Below, piece after piece: positions 34,189-43,730 of a stretch of 64,000 nt of DNA. The position numbers and the translations under genes were made by a program. Location of the stretch: the NCBI RefSeq assembly GCF_004117055.1, contig NZ_CP026363.1, forward strand, positions 400,001 to 464,000, written 5' to 3'. The notes beneath the pieces were generated by a model. It did no database searches, was not told where the DNA came from, and saw only the letters and a list, made by a program, of their open reading frames with translations. This stretch comes from Brevibacillus agri (GTDB lineage: Bacteria; Bacillota; Bacilli; Brevibacillales; Brevibacillaceae). Numbering within the stretch: the stretch's first letter is position 1; each line of letters begins with the position of its first letter.

Positions 34189-34485
34189 TTATTGTCCTTT
34201 GAGATAAGCGTCTTCTTCCTTCTCGTCACGCGGTACAGGCACTTCGCCGATGACGGTGTAGAGCGAAGCCGCTTCTTCTTTGCGCGGGTTTTCCTTGATG
34301 TCTTCCACTTTGACGGAGACGATCTTCTGTCCGAAGCAGATTGCCAGCTTGTCGCCGATTTTGACGTTGCTGGACGCTTTGGCCGGACGGTCGTTGATTT
34401 CTACCCGGGCTTTGTCGCACACTTCTTTGGCGAGCGTGCGGCGCTTAATCAGGCGGGATACTTTCAAATATTTATCCAGTCTCAT
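34189..34485 (-). CDS. rqcP: S4-domain ribosome quality-control protein RqcP
   Basis: A 98-residue S4 RNA-binding protein (YabO/RqcP), which with RqcH adds alanine tails to stalled nascent chains on 50S subunits. The S4 core is MRLDKYLKVSRLIKRRTLAKEVC, followed by RVEINDRPAKASSNVKIGD. The C-terminal tail is acidic. The ATG at 34485 follows AGGGAGAGGGTAAGG and begins two bases from the yabN stop, so the pair is coupled. In Bacillus, yabP follows directly; here it does not. Confidence 0.93.
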   Translation of the reverse strand: MRLDKYLKVSRLIKRRTLAKEVCDKARVEINDRPAKASSNVKIGDKLAICFGQKIVSVKVEDIKENPRKEEAASLYTVIGEVPVPRDEKEEDAYLKGQ

Positions 34486-34487
34486 CC

Positions 34488-35993
34488 TTACCCTCTCCCT
34501 TTTGTCTGGTGTTTGGCTTCCTCCCACCATTTGTCCATTTCCTGCAGGTCTGTCTGCTCAAACGTGCGACCCGCCTCTTGCAGCTTGCTTTCGATATAGG
34601 CAAAGCGTTTTTTGAACTTGTTGTTCGTCAAGGCCAGCGCTTCCTCCGGATCAAGCTTGAGGAAACGGGCGAGATTGACGACAGCGAAGAGCAGATCGCC
34701 CAGTTCTCCCGCGCGTTCTTCTTCGGAAGCTTCCCGCAGCTCGCGGTATTCCTCTTCTACCTTTTTGTAGACGTCTGCAATATCGTCCCAGTCGAAGCCG
34801 ACCTCTGCCGCTTTTTTCTGGAGCTTGTAGGCGTACATCAGGGCAGGGAGATCGCGCGGAATGCCGGACAGCTTGGACACGGCGGCCACGTCAATGCCTT
34901 TTGCCGCTTTTTCCTGGGCTTTGATCTCCTGCCAGTTCGCGAGCGCTTCGTCCGAGTCGTTCGCGCTTTTTTCCCCGAAAACATGCGGATGGCGGCGAAC
35001 CAGCTTTTCGTTCAAGGTCGCAACCACATCGTCGACAGTAAAATACCCGTCCTCCGCTGCCATTTGCGAGTGCAGCATAATCTGCATCAACAAATCGCCC
35101 AGCTCCTCGCACATCGCGTCCGGGTCTTCGTCGTCGATTGTCTCCAGCACTTCGTACGTTTCTTCGATCAAGTTTTTGCGAATGCTCTGATGCGTCTGCT
35201 CGCGATCCCACGGGCAACCGTCCGGGCTGCGCAAAATCGCGACGATTTCTTTTAAATAGGAAAACTGGCGGTACGATACCGTCTCGTCCGTAGTCGGCGG
35301 AACGTACACCAAAGACAAGTTGCCAAAATGATCGACTCGATCCAGCTCGTACAGCGGCACGCTCTCGATGCGCTCTTGTCCGGCTACCCCTACTGCTGTC
35401 GCAACTGTCACCACATAATCATCCGGCAGCACTTCCATCAAGGTCAGCTTCACGTCAGAGGCGACAAAAGCGTCGTACACCTGGGCGATAATCGTGTGCA
35501 GGCCCGGCGATACTTGATGGGCAGCCAGCGCCGTTCCGTCCAGCAGGGCGAAGCCTTCGATCGGGTCGATGTGCAGACGGGCAAAGAGCGGGTCAATAAA
35601 GCTCTGCCCTCCGCCAATCTCAATCTGCACCCCGCGCCCCGGCCCTTCGGCAAGCAAAAGCTGAACGGTGCGCTCCGCCACCAGAGGATGTCCCGGAACA
35701 GCGTAAACGATGCTGCCCGCTTCCTCTGCTTTGGCAAAAAGCCGCTGCACGATCTCGGCGTACACCTCGGCAAAGCTGTCGTGCTGCTCGTACACCTCGT
35801 CAAACGACGTCAGCGCGATGCCCTCGCTGGCCAGTTGAGCCACCACCGGATGTTCTTTTGTCCGCAAATAAAGCTGGTTGGCTTGCTTGAGCGTCCGATA
35901 AATGCCGTATGGCAACTGGTCGAGATCGCCTGCGCCCAGCCCGACTACGGTAATCGTTTTCTTGTTCGTATCCAATCGTTTCGCCTCCGACAT
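34488..35993 (-). CDS. yabN: Bifunctional tetrapyrrole-methylase-like / MazG nucleotide pyrophosphohydrolase YabN
   Basis: A 501-residue fusion. Residues about 1-220 resemble tetrapyrrole methylases (ITVVGLGAGDLDQLPYGIY, VYAVPGHPLVAERTVQLL), and the rest is MazG with two nucleotide pyrophosphohydrolase repeats. The MazG metal-binding motif is DPDAMCEELGDLLMQIMLHSQMA, with EEYRELREASEEERAGELGDLLFAV in the second repeat. MazG removes non-canonical or excess nucleoside triphosphates. The gene lies five bases after yabM. The methylase-like part may not be a true methyltransferase. Confidence 0.94.
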   Translation of the reverse strand: MSEAKRLDTNKKTITVVGLGAGDLDQLPYGIYRTLKQANQLYLRTKEHPVVAQLASEGIALTSFDEVYEQHDSFAEVYAEIVQRLFAKAEEAGSIVYAVPGHPLVAERTVQLLLAEGPGRGVQIEIGGGQSFIDPLFARLHIDPIEGFALLDGTALAAHQVSPGLHTIIAQVYDAFVASDVKLTLMEVLPDDYVVTVATAVGVAGQERIESVPLYELDRVDHFGNLSLVYVPPTTDETVSYRQFSYLKEIVAILRSPDGCPWDREQTHQSIRKNLIEETYEVLETIDDEDPDAMCEELGDLLMQIMLHSQMAAEDGYFTVDDVVATLNEKLVRRHPHVFGEKSANDSDEALANWQEIKAQEKAAKGIDVAAVSKLSGIPRDLPALMYAYKLQKKAAEVGFDWDDIADVYKKVEEEYRELREASEEERAGELGDLLFAVVNLARFLKLDPEEALALTNNKFKKRFAYIESKLQEAGRTFEQTDLQEMDKWWEEAKHQTKGRG

Positions 35994-35998
35994 GCCTT

Positions 35999-37633
35999 TT
36001 ATTTAGGAAGAAGCTGGAACCGTGTCAACAGCGCTGCAATTCGCTTTCCTTTTGGCAAAAAATGAATATCGTTGCGCGTCAGGCCGCCTGTCTTTAACAG
36101 GGCCAGCAAGTAAACGACCGCTCCGGCGCCAACGGAAATCAGCCCGACCAACGTTTGATACAAGCGCTCGGACATTCCTGTCTTGCCGAGCAGGGCGCTT
36201 GCTCCCCATTCTACAAGCAGAACGACCACCGACATGACAATGACAGACAAAAACGGCTTATGAACCGTTTGGCGCAATCCAATTTGCGCTCCCGTATATT
36301 TTTTAACTGCGAGCACATTCAGCCCCATCGCCACGAGATAGGCAAACACCGTAGACAAGGCCGCACCGGCAATCCCCCATAGCGGGACGAGCGCGAGGTT
36401 TAAAATGAGCTTGACCATGACGCCGATAAACAGGTTGCGCGCTGGCCGCATAACGCGCCCCAGCCCTTGCAGGATGCCTGCGCTGGCGATGCTCAACGTG
36501 GCAAACATAATCGTGAACGATTGTACGGCGAGCGCTTCGGTTCCGTTTTTGTCGCCGTACAGCATGACGTTGATCGGCTCCGCGAGCAAAGCGAGGCCGA
36601 ACGAGGCCGGGAGTCCCAGCAAAAAGGTCAGGCGAATGGCGATTTCGGAACGGTTCGCGATCATGTGATGCTGCCTCTGCGCCACAGCCTCGCTGATCGC
36701 AGGCACAAGCGCCAAAGACAGCGACGTCGCAAAGAACGTACCGAACTGGATGAGCGGCTGGCCGCGGTCAAATGCCCCTTTTAACAGCTTGGCCAAATCT
36801 TCCGGTGTGCCGCTTACTTGCAGCATGTTGACGACGGTAATGGAGTCGACCAGCGGAACGAGCGGCAAAACCAGCGCTCCCATGCAGATCGGAACAGCGT
36901 ACATCAACAGGCTGCGCAGCACCTGACGGTTGGTCCAGGCCCCCACTCCTGCTCGCTGTGTTTGCTCGGGGATCAGTTGAGCGCCCTGCTTGTCTTTTCT
37001 CCAATACCACAGCAAGACGAGAATAGCGGCCACGCCCCCAGGAAAAGCGGCAAATACCGCTCCGGTCCCTGCGAGATAGGCGTCCTGGTAAACGTTCATC
37101 GCCCAGAAAGCCGCGAGCAAGATGAAAATAACCCGAACCAACTGCTCGATGACTTGCGATACTCCTGTCGGCATCATGTTTTGGTGCCCCTGAAAATATC
37201 CGCGCAAAATCGCTGCCATCGGCACGAGCGGCAAAGACCAGGCTACAGCCCGCAGCGGAGTCGTCAAATGCTCGTCCCCCATGAACCGGGCAATGAGCGG
37301 AGCGCCTCCGTACAACAGCAAAAAGAAAAACAAGCCAAGCACGACCAGCGAAATGCTGGCAACGCGGAACGCTCTTCGCGCCCCCAGCGCATCGCCGATT
37401 GCGATGCGCTCCGAGACGATTTTGGAGATGGCGATAGGAAAGCCAGCCGTCGCCAGAATCAATAACGTGGTGTATAGCGGGTATACTTGCATATATACGT
37501 ACAAGCCGATATCTCCGGCAATGTTTTGGTATGGAATGCGGTATACTGCGCCAAGCAGCTTGGAGACAAGACCGGCAACCCCGAGTATCGCGGCGCCTTT
37601 CACAAATTGAACAGATGCCTTTTCTTGAGCCAT
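35999..37633 (-). CDS. yabM: MOP-superfamily oligosaccharide/lipid flippase, YabM/SpoVB-like
   Basis: A 544-residue MATE-like (polysaccharide biosynthesis) exporter with about 14 membrane helices: VKGAAILGVAGLVSKLLGAVYRIPYQNIAGDIGLYVY at the N-terminus is typical of SpoVB/YabM/MurJ-like proteins. It would flip lipid-linked cell-wall or cortex precursors. The position directly before yabN fits B. subtilis yabM. The ATG at 37633 lies 13 bases after GAGGAG, longer than usual. Confidence 0.88.
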   Translation of the reverse strand: MAQEKASVQFVKGAAILGVAGLVSKLLGAVYRIPYQNIAGDIGLYVYMQVYPLYTTLLILATAGFPIAISKIVSERIAIGDALGARRAFRVASISLVVLGLFFFLLLYGGAPLIARFMGDEHLTTPLRAVAWSLPLVPMAAILRGYFQGHQNMMPTGVSQVIEQLVRVIFILLAAFWAMNVYQDAYLAGTGAVFAAFPGGVAAILVLLWYWRKDKQGAQLIPEQTQRAGVGAWTNRQVLRSLLMYAVPICMGALVLPLVPLVDSITVVNMLQVSGTPEDLAKLLKGAFDRGQPLIQFGTFFATSLSLALVPAISEAVAQRQHHMIANRSEIAIRLTFLLGLPASFGLALLAEPINVMLYGDKNGTEALAVQSFTIMFATLSIASAGILQGLGRVMRPARNLFIGVMVKLILNLALVPLWGIAGAALSTVFAYLVAMGLNVLAVKKYTGAQIGLRQTVHKPFLSVIVMSVVVLLVEWGASALLGKTGMSERLYQTLVGLISVGAGAVVYLLALLKTGGLTRNDIHFLPKGKRIAALLTRFQLLPK

Positions 37634-37747
37634 GTGCGTGAAATTTCTCCTCTCCAACCTGAAACTTCGTCCATTATACCACAAGGAAATCGGCGAGAAA
37701 AAATTTGGGAAGGCTCGTTCGCAACAGACGAGGCAAGCTTGTCAGCA

Positions 37748-37783
37748 GCAAAAAAACAGCCCCGGCAAAATCGAGGCTGTTCT
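37748..37783 (-). terminator. Terminator after spoVT
   Basis: AACAGCCTCG-ATTTTG-CCGGGGCTGTT and a following T-run on the minus strand, near the spoVT stop. Confidence 0.85.
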
Positions 37784-37795
37784 CATGCATGCTTG

Positions 37796-38338
37796 CTATT
37801 GCTCCATTTGCTTCGCCAGAAAACCGGCTGCGGTCTCCGCCATTTTCATCTCCAGATCACTCATCTTGGTCGATTCGTTTTTGTTCAGGAGAATCACGGA
37901 ACCGATCGGGTCACCCCCGGCCACGATAGGAGCGACGACGAACGAGCCGTATGTCTCGTTCATATCGCGGCAAATCTCATAAGTACCGGCGTTTTTCTCC
38001 AGTCGGGTTTTGCGTTCCTCCAAACATTTTTCCACAATGCTGCCAATGGCTTTTTCCAGGTACTCTTTTTTCGATGCCCCAGCTACGGCGATGACGGTAT
38101 CCCGATCTGAGATCAATACGGTATGATTCAAGCTTTCATACAAGGAGTCAGCGTATTCTTTTGCAAAATCACCCAGTTCTCCTATCGGTGAATACTTTTT
38201 GAGAATGACTTCTCCGTCACGATCCACAAAAATCTCAAGCGGGTCGCCTTCACGAATGCGCAGTGTACGACGAATCTCCTTAGGAATCACGACCCGACCG
38301 AGGTCGTCAATTCGACGAACGATACCAGTTGCTTTCAT
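37796..38338 (-). CDS. spoVT: Stage V sporulation protein T
   Basis: SpoVT is a forespore-specific transcription factor acting on sigma-G genes. The 180-residue protein has an N-terminal AbrB-type swapped-hairpin DNA-binding domain (MKATGIVRRIDDLGRVVIPK, then RRTLRIREGDPLEIFVD) and a C-terminal GAF domain (about 55-180) with ATETAAGFLAKQMEQ at the end. The DNA-binding half is strongly similar to AbrB at 59149. The sequence upstream (38339-38530) is AT-rich; I could not identify a sigma-G promoter with confidence. Confidence 0.97.
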   Translation of the reverse strand: MKATGIVRRIDDLGRVVIPKEIRRTLRIREGDPLEIFVDRDGEVILKKYSPIGELGDFAKEYADSLYESLNHTVLISDRDTVIAVAGASKKEYLEKAIGSIVEKCLEERKTRLEKNAGTYEICRDMNETYGSFVVAPIVAGGDPIGSVILLNKNESTKMSDLEMKMAETAAGFLAKQMEQ

Positions 38339-38529
38339 GTCATGTTGCCTCGCTTTCCCTGAGAAGTGGGTAGTGAATAAATGGTGGTTGGTTACTTGTA
38401 TTTTTTCCTCAAATTCTAATTTTAACTATGGGTGCTTGCATCAATTTTTACCAGTTGCTTCAGTTACTCTCCCCCGGGTGGTAGCGAGTGATTATAGTAT
38501 TTGCCCTTGTTTCAAGAATATGCGAGAAA

Positions 38530-38563
38530 ACGAAAAAACAGGGAAATGAATTCCCTGTTTTCG
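38530..38563 (-). terminator. Terminator after prsA-like gene
   Basis: AAAACAGGGAA-TTCA-TTTCCCTGTTTT with flanking T-run on the minus strand, directly after the peptidyl-prolyl isomerase gene. Confidence 0.88.
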
Positions 38564-38576
38564 CTCCAAACGGTTT

Positions 38577-39653
38577 TTACTTTTTCGCTGCCTCGTTTTT
38601 GGACTGCGGCAGGTTGTACTTCACGATCAGCTTGTCCAGCTCGTTTTTGCCAAAAGCATCGTAGCCAGCCTCCAGCGCGTTTGCACGGAGCTCTTCCTTC
38701 ATTTCATCGAAGGTTTTTTCCTTGCGGTTTTCAACCTTGATGATGTGGTAGCCAAAGCTTGTTTTTACCGGAGGACCCACTTCCCCGACTTTTTGTGTCA
38801 GAGCCGCATCCTTGAACTCAGGCACCCATTGGCTTACGTCGGCATTTTCGTACAGGCCGCCGGTTTCCTTGCTGCCCGGATCATCGGTAAACTCCTTCGC
38901 CAGCTTCGCGAAGTCCTCGCCCTTTTTCAGACGAGCTTCGAGGTCGTTGGCGATCTTCAGCGCTTCTTCAGGCTTGCGCTGCTCGGTGGAAATCAGGATG
39001 TGGCGCACCGACGCGATTGTGCGGGACGCTTTGTCCATTTGGTCATACTTCTGCTTCAATGTATCGTCACTGATGTTCTTTTTCAGCACCGTAATGGATT
39101 CGTTGATGAGCGCCATCTGGTTGGTCACCATTTCTTTGGTTACGCCCTGGCCTTCCATCAGCTTGTTGAACTTGGCCTCGTCCTTGCCCAAGAAGCCCAT
39201 GTACTGGCCTTTGATTTTCTCAAAGGTTTTATCCGCCAAGTCTTTGGCTTCCTTCTTCATGGCATCGTCGGAGCGGCTCGCCAAAATTTTGGTCGCCGTG
39301 TACTCGCGCGCAAAAGCTTTCAGCGCTTCGTTGTCGGCTGCCTCGATCATGGTGCCTTGCTGCGGATTCATGAAGTTGATGACGCGCAGGAACTCTTCGA
39401 ACTCCTGGCCTGTCACCGTGCCGCCCTGATACTCGACAAAAGCAGCCTTCGCATCTCCTGTATATGGCAGGGTCAGCTTGGGGAACTGTGTGAGTGGATC
39501 GTTGGCATCGGCAGCTTCGTTTCCTTGTTTATTTCCGTCTGTCTGACTGGCTGCGTTTTGATTCGGCTGCGCATTATCTTCTGCCTTTCCGCAGCCGGTC
39601 ATGAGCGCCACGACCAGAACAGCAGAAGATAAAATCGCTACAGAACGTTTCAT
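38577..39653 (-). CDS. PrsA/SurA-like peptidyl-prolyl isomerase lipoprotein
   Basis: A 358-residue lipoprotein foldase. Signal and lipobox are LVVALMTGC, then a Gln/Asn-rich linker. A SurA-like N-terminal helical domain precedes the parvulin domain (about residues 220-320): SVRHILISTEQRKPEEALKI, GSKETGGLYENADVS and SFGYHIIKVENRKEKTFDE. It would assist folding of exported proteins on the outer face of the membrane. The ATG at 39653 follows GGGAAGGGAG, 37 bases after the mfd stop. The earlier part of the frame is mfd sequence. Confidence 0.9.
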   Translation of the reverse strand: MKRSVAILSSAVLVVALMTGCGKAEDNAQPNQNAASQTDGNKQGNEAADANDPLTQFPKLTLPYTGDAKAAFVEYQGGTVTGQEFEEFLRVINFMNPQQGTMIEAADNEALKAFAREYTATKILASRSDDAMKKEAKDLADKTFEKIKGQYMGFLGKDEAKFNKLMEGQGVTKEMVTNQMALINESITVLKKNISDDTLKQKYDQMDKASRTIASVRHILISTEQRKPEEALKIANDLEARLKKGEDFAKLAKEFTDDPGSKETGGLYENADVSQWVPEFKDAALTQKVGEVGPPVKTSFGYHIIKVENRKEKTFDEMKEELRANALEAGYDAFGKNELDKLIVKYNLPQSKNEAAKK

Positions 39654-39690
39654 AGTAGGAATCTCCCTTCCCGGCAAGCCCCCCTGTCCC

Positions 39691-42600
39691 TTAGGACACA
39701 GGGCTTTCCGTACCGGTGTCTTTACGCACCTGATGAAATTGGCGCAGCAGTTTTTCAACAAGCTGTACGCCCTCGTCTTCTCTTAACCCCTTTACTTTAA
39801 CAGTAATGGTGATCTGTTGTCCACCCGAGAGCCCCAGCCTGCGACTCCAACTACTGGCAAGCGCGAACAGAGCGCCGCCGTCAATGTTGTTGTTTTGGCT
39901 AGGATGCAAAACGAGCTTGATTTCGTCCGGATTTTTTTGGCTGATCTCGGTGATGTGGTGCTGCAGGGCGTAGACCCGCAAACGGGAAATGGTCAGCAGG
40001 TTGTCGACCGGCTTCGGAACAGGGCCGAAACGGTCAAGCAATTCCTCAGCCAGATCGTCGACATCTTCCAGCGTGGATACGGCGACGAACTTTTTGTACA
40101 TCTCGATTTTTTGCCGGCTGTCGGTAATGTACATGGAAGGAATGTATGCATCGAGCTGCAGATTGATCTCCACAGGCGTCACCGCTTCCTGCTTGACCTC
40201 GCCCTTCAGCTCGTCAATCGCTTCCTTGAGCATCTGGCTGTACAGGTCAAAACCGACCGTGTTGATAAACCCGTGCTGCTCCGCGCCCAACAGGTTCCCC
40301 GCACCGCGAATGGACAAGTCGCGCATCGCGATCTTGAAGCCGGAGCCAAGCTCCGTAAACTCCTTGATAGCTTGCAGACGTTTTTCCGCGACCTCTGTCA
40401 GCACCTTGTCTCGTTGATACGTGAAATAGGCATAGGCAATCCGGTTCGAACGGCCAACCCGTCCGCGAAGCTGATACAACTGGGACAAGCCCATTTTGTC
40501 AGCATTGTAGATGATGAGCGTATTGACATTCGGGATGTCGACCCCTGTCTCGATGATCGTCGTGCTGACGAGCACGTCAAAATTGCCTTCGAGGAAGTCG
40601 AGAATGACGCCCTCCAGCTCGCTTTCGTTCATCTGCCCGTGCGCAACCGCAATGCGCGCATCAGGGACGAGCATGGAAATTTGCTCCGCCATCTGCTCAA
40701 TGCCCTGTACCTGGTTGTAGAGGAAAAAGACTTGGCCGTCGCGCGCCAGCTCGCGTTCGATCGCTTCGCGCACCAGCGCAGGGCTGTATTCCATGACGTA
40801 GGTCTGTACCGGGAAGCGGTTTTCCGGCGGCGTTTCGATGACGGACAGATCGCGCACGCCGAGCATCGACATGTGCAACGTACGCGGAATTGGCGTCGCT
40901 GTCAGCGTAATGACGTCGACGTTTGTCTTGATTTGCTTCAGCTTTTCCTTGTGGCTCACACCGAAGCGCTGCTCCTCGTCGACGATGAGCAGTCCCAGTT
41001 CGCGGAACATCAAGTCTTTGGAGAGCAGGCGGTGCGTCCCGATGACGACATCGACCGTGCCTTCCTTCAATCCTTTTAGCGTCGCGTTCTGTTCCTTGCG
41101 CGAACGGAAACGGCTGAGCACCTCGACGCGAATCGGATACTCGGCAAAACGCTCGCGGAACGTCTCGTAATGCTGCTGGGCCAAAATCGTCGTCGGCACC
41201 AGCACCGCCACCTGCTTGCCGTCCATGACAGCCTTGAACGCTGCGCGAATCGCGACCTCGGTTTTTCCGTAGCCTACGTCCCCACATACTAGACGATCCA
41301 TCGGCCGTCTGCGTTCCATATCCGCTTTGACCTCTGCAATTGCCCGAAGCTGGTCCGGCGTCTCCTGATACGGGAACATCGCTTCAAATTCCCGCTGCTC
41401 GGTCGTATCGGGAGAAAAAGCGTGGCCAACGGCTGCTTCGCGCGCGGCGTACAGCTTGATTAAGTCTTCGGCAATGTCCTTGACGGAAGACTGGACTTTG
41501 TTTTTGACCCGTTTCCATTCGGTACCGCCCAGGCTGTAGATTTTCGGCTGCGCTTCCTCGCTCGCCACGTATTTTTGCACGTGGTCGATCTGGTCGATCG
41601 GGACAAACAGGCTGTCGCCTGCCGCATATTGAATGTGAAGGTAATCTTTATGAATTCCGAGTATTTCCTTGGTTTCAATTCCGAGGTATTTTCCAATCCC
41701 GTGATTCACGTGCACCACGAAATCGCCGGGCTTGAGCTCCAAATAATTTTTGATCCGCTCGGCGTTGTTCATCGTCTGCTGCACTTTGCGCGCCTTGCGC
41801 TGCTTCGCAGTAAATACTTCGCCTTCCGTAATAACGACCAGCTTGTTTAACGGCAGCTCGAAGCCTGTCTGGAGGTTCCCCAGAATGATCGTAGGCCGCC
41901 CTGGCGGCACTACCTCGACCGCTTCCGTCAACACGTCCGCCTCCATCTCATAATCGTGCAGGACGCGTTCCAGACGCTTTGCGCGCTCCAGATCGGCGGC
42001 GACGAACACAATCTGATCCTGGGACTTTTTCCAGCGGGCCAGCTCTGTCTTCAGCACGTTCATCTGCCCGTGGAAGTTTTGCATGGTGCGACAGGTCAGG
42101 TTGACGATGTTTTGCGGCTGGGTTTTCGGCGACTGCCGGAGGAACAGAGACAGGTGGACAATCTGCCGTTTTTTGTGGGAGACAATCTCTTCATACGTGC
42201 GGGACAAGCTGAGGTTAGCCATGTACTCGCCCTGGATGATTCGTCCCGTCAGCCACTCCGCCTCTTCTTTTTGCAACTGGGCAGCCGTATCCAGGACGCG
42301 GGAAGGCTCATCCATAATCAGCAGAGTCTCGGACGGCATGTAGGACAAAAGCGTGTCCTGCGACGGATAGATCACCGAGATGTACGAGTACAACTGGGAA
42401 AAGCGTTGCCCTTCCTTCATCCGTTCAATATCGGTACCGATGCGCTCCACTACTTTTTCCTTGGCTGCGCTATCTTTCAGCTTGGCAACGGTTTCACCGA
42501 GCTTCTGCTCTAAGCGGACAGCCGATTCCATCAGCAGTTGCGTAGACGCGATCATTTCTTTTGCCGGGCCCAAAATATAGGTCTGGACGGATTCCAGCGA

Positions 42601-43239
42601 GCGCTGGGAAAGCATGTCAAACGTGCGGATCGAGTCAATTTCCACATCGAACAGCTCGATGCGCACAGGCCACTCCGAATCAATCGGATACAAGTCGATA
42701 ATGCCGCCGCGGACACTCAGCTCGCCTTTTCGCTCGACCATATCGACGCGCTCGTAGCCAAGCTCGATACAACGGGACAAAAACGATTCAACATCCAGCT
42801 CGTCACCGACTGACAGCGTAATCTGCGCTTCTTTCCACACCTCCGGCGGGACGACCAGACGGCGCAACCCTGCAAACGGCGCAACCAAAAAACCCGTAAA
42901 GCCTTGGGCCAGACGGTTGAATACATGAATGCGCTGCGCCAGCATCTCCGGACTGGCGATGGCAAGCTCGGAGCCGATCAGCTCGTTTCCGGGATAGAGC
43001 AGCACTTGATCGGAGGGAACCAGCTCAATCAGGTCCTCGTAAACTTTTTGCGCTTGGTACATGTTATGCGTGACGACACAGACCGGGCGTCCGGTTATTT
43101 GCTTCAGTGCCGCCATCAGTGCCTGCCGGGCCGAACCTGCCAGACCGGAGACGAGCTGCTCGTGCAGACCTTTCTCCAAACCAGCCACAATTGTCCCGAC
43201 GTTCGAGTCTTGTTTCATCGGGTTAATGATGACTTGCAT
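39691..43239 (-). CDS. mfd: Transcription-repair coupling factor Mfd
   Basis: Mfd removes stalled RNA polymerase from damaged templates and recruits UvrA. The 1182-residue protein has an N-terminal UvrB-like region, a CarD/RID domain (LKPGDFVVHVNHGIGKYLGIE, about 530), and RecG-like translocase motifs: GDVGYGKTEVAIRAAFKAV (Walker A, about 650), LLIVDEEQRFGV (DEEQ), and QLRGRVGRS. The C-terminal TRCF domain follows. Length matches the family. Confidence 0.98.
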   Translation of the reverse strand: MQVIINPMKQDSNVGTIVAGLEKGLHEQLVSGLAGSARQALMAALKQITGRPVCVVTHNMYQAQKVYEDLIELVPSDQVLLYPGNELIGSELAIASPEMLAQRIHVFNRLAQGFTGFLVAPFAGLRRLVVPPEVWKEAQITLSVGDELDVESFLSRCIELGYERVDMVERKGELSVRGGIIDLYPIDSEWPVRIELFDVEIDSIRTFDMLSQRSLESVQTYILGPAKEMIASTQLLMESAVRLEQKLGETVAKLKDSAAKEKVVERIGTDIERMKEGQRFSQLYSYISVIYPSQDTLLSYMPSETLLIMDEPSRVLDTAAQLQKEEAEWLTGRIIQGEYMANLSLSRTYEEIVSHKKRQIVHLSLFLRQSPKTQPQNIVNLTCRTMQNFHGQMNVLKTELARWKKSQDQIVFVAADLERAKRLERVLHDYEMEADVLTEAVEVVPPGRPTIILGNLQTGFELPLNKLVVITEGEVFTAKQRKARKVQQTMNNAERIKNYLELKPGDFVVHVNHGIGKYLGIETKEILGIHKDYLHIQYAAGDSLFVPIDQIDHVQKYVASEEAQPKIYSLGGTEWKRVKNKVQSSVKDIAEDLIKLYAAREAAVGHAFSPDTTEQREFEAMFPYQETPDQLRAIAEVKADMERRRPMDRLVCGDVGYGKTEVAIRAAFKAVMDGKQVAVLVPTTILAQQHYETFRERFAEYPIRVEVLSRFRSRKEQNATLKGLKEGTVDVVIGTHRLLSKDLMFRELGLLIVDEEQRFGVSHKEKLKQIKTNVDVITLTATPIPRTLHMSMLGVRDLSVIETPPENRFPVQTYVMEYSPALVREAIERELARDGQVFFLYNQVQGIEQMAEQISMLVPDARIAVAHGQMNESELEGVILDFLEGNFDVLVSTTIIETGVDIPNVNTLIIYNADKMGLSQLYQLRGRVGRSNRIAYAYFTYQRDKVLTEVAEKRLQAIKEFTELGSGFKIAMRDLSIRGAGNLLGAEQHGFINTVGFDLYSQMLKEAIDELKGEVKQEAVTPVEINLQLDAYIPSMYITDSRQKIEMYKKFVAVSTLEDVDDLAEELLDRFGPVPKPVDNLLTISRLRVYALQHHITEISQKNPDEIKLVLHPSQNNNIDGGALFALASSWSRRLGLSGGQQITITVKVKGLREDEGVQLVEKLLRQFHQVRKDTGTESPVS

Positions 43240-43323
43240 TCACTAATCCCCTCTCTAATTCTTCTGTCATCTGCAGCCAGAGCCTGACTGGACGTGCGAT
43301 TTTTGCCGCAGGTCGACCATGCG

Positions 43324-43353
43324 AAAAGAAGCCTTAGCTCCCCAAGCTAAGGC
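43324..43353 (-). terminator. Terminator after fin
   Basis: GCCTTAGCTTGGGGAGCTAAGGC and TTCTTTTC on the minus strand, between fin and mfd. It separates fin from mfd. Confidence 0.75.
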
Positions 43354-43393
43354 CTTGTCAGTGCAAGCCTTCCTAACGAGTATCCACTCCTGT

Positions 43394-43624
43394 TTATTGA
43401 AGTGGATTTCCGACTAGCGAAAGCTCTGGATGCTGAATCAGCGCTTCACGGCAGTAGTCGCACGTGATGCTGACGACCGTATCTCCACTTTGTTCTCTCG
43501 ATATTATAAGAGCACGTTCCTCCGGGGTCAAGAAATCAAACCCGAGCCGCGCTTCTGTCACCTGCGATTCGTCAAATTCCGCGATCTTCATGCCGCAGCA
43601 GCGACACGTGTAGCGTATGCTCAT
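43394..43624 (-). CDS. fin: Anti-sigma-F factor Fin
   Basis: A 76-residue zinc-binding protein (YabK) that inhibits sigma-F after polar division, helping the switch to sigma-G. It contains two CxxC pairs: CRCCGMKIAEF and CDYCREAL, a zinc-knuckle layout. The ATG at 43624 follows GGGGGTGG; the longer frame upstream is not supported. The location between pth and mfd matches Bacillus. It is probably sigma-F-regulated but I could not confirm a promoter. Confidence 0.93.
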   Translation of the reverse strand: MSIRYTCRCCGMKIAEFDESQVTEARLGFDFLTPEERALIISREQSGDTVVSITCDYCREALIQHPELSLVGNPLQ

Positions 43625-43730
43625 GTATATGCCACCCCCATACCTTTCATATCGCTTAGTATGGTCGGTTGGGTGGAAAATCATACTAGCGCAATACATC
43701 CGCGCCATCCTGACTGCTGCAACGCCCCGC

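Noticed and set aside
38339-38530. Possible sigma-G promoter of spoVT
   Set aside because: CATAGTT and TGGTAA at 17-base spacing only loosely fit; too weak to annotate.
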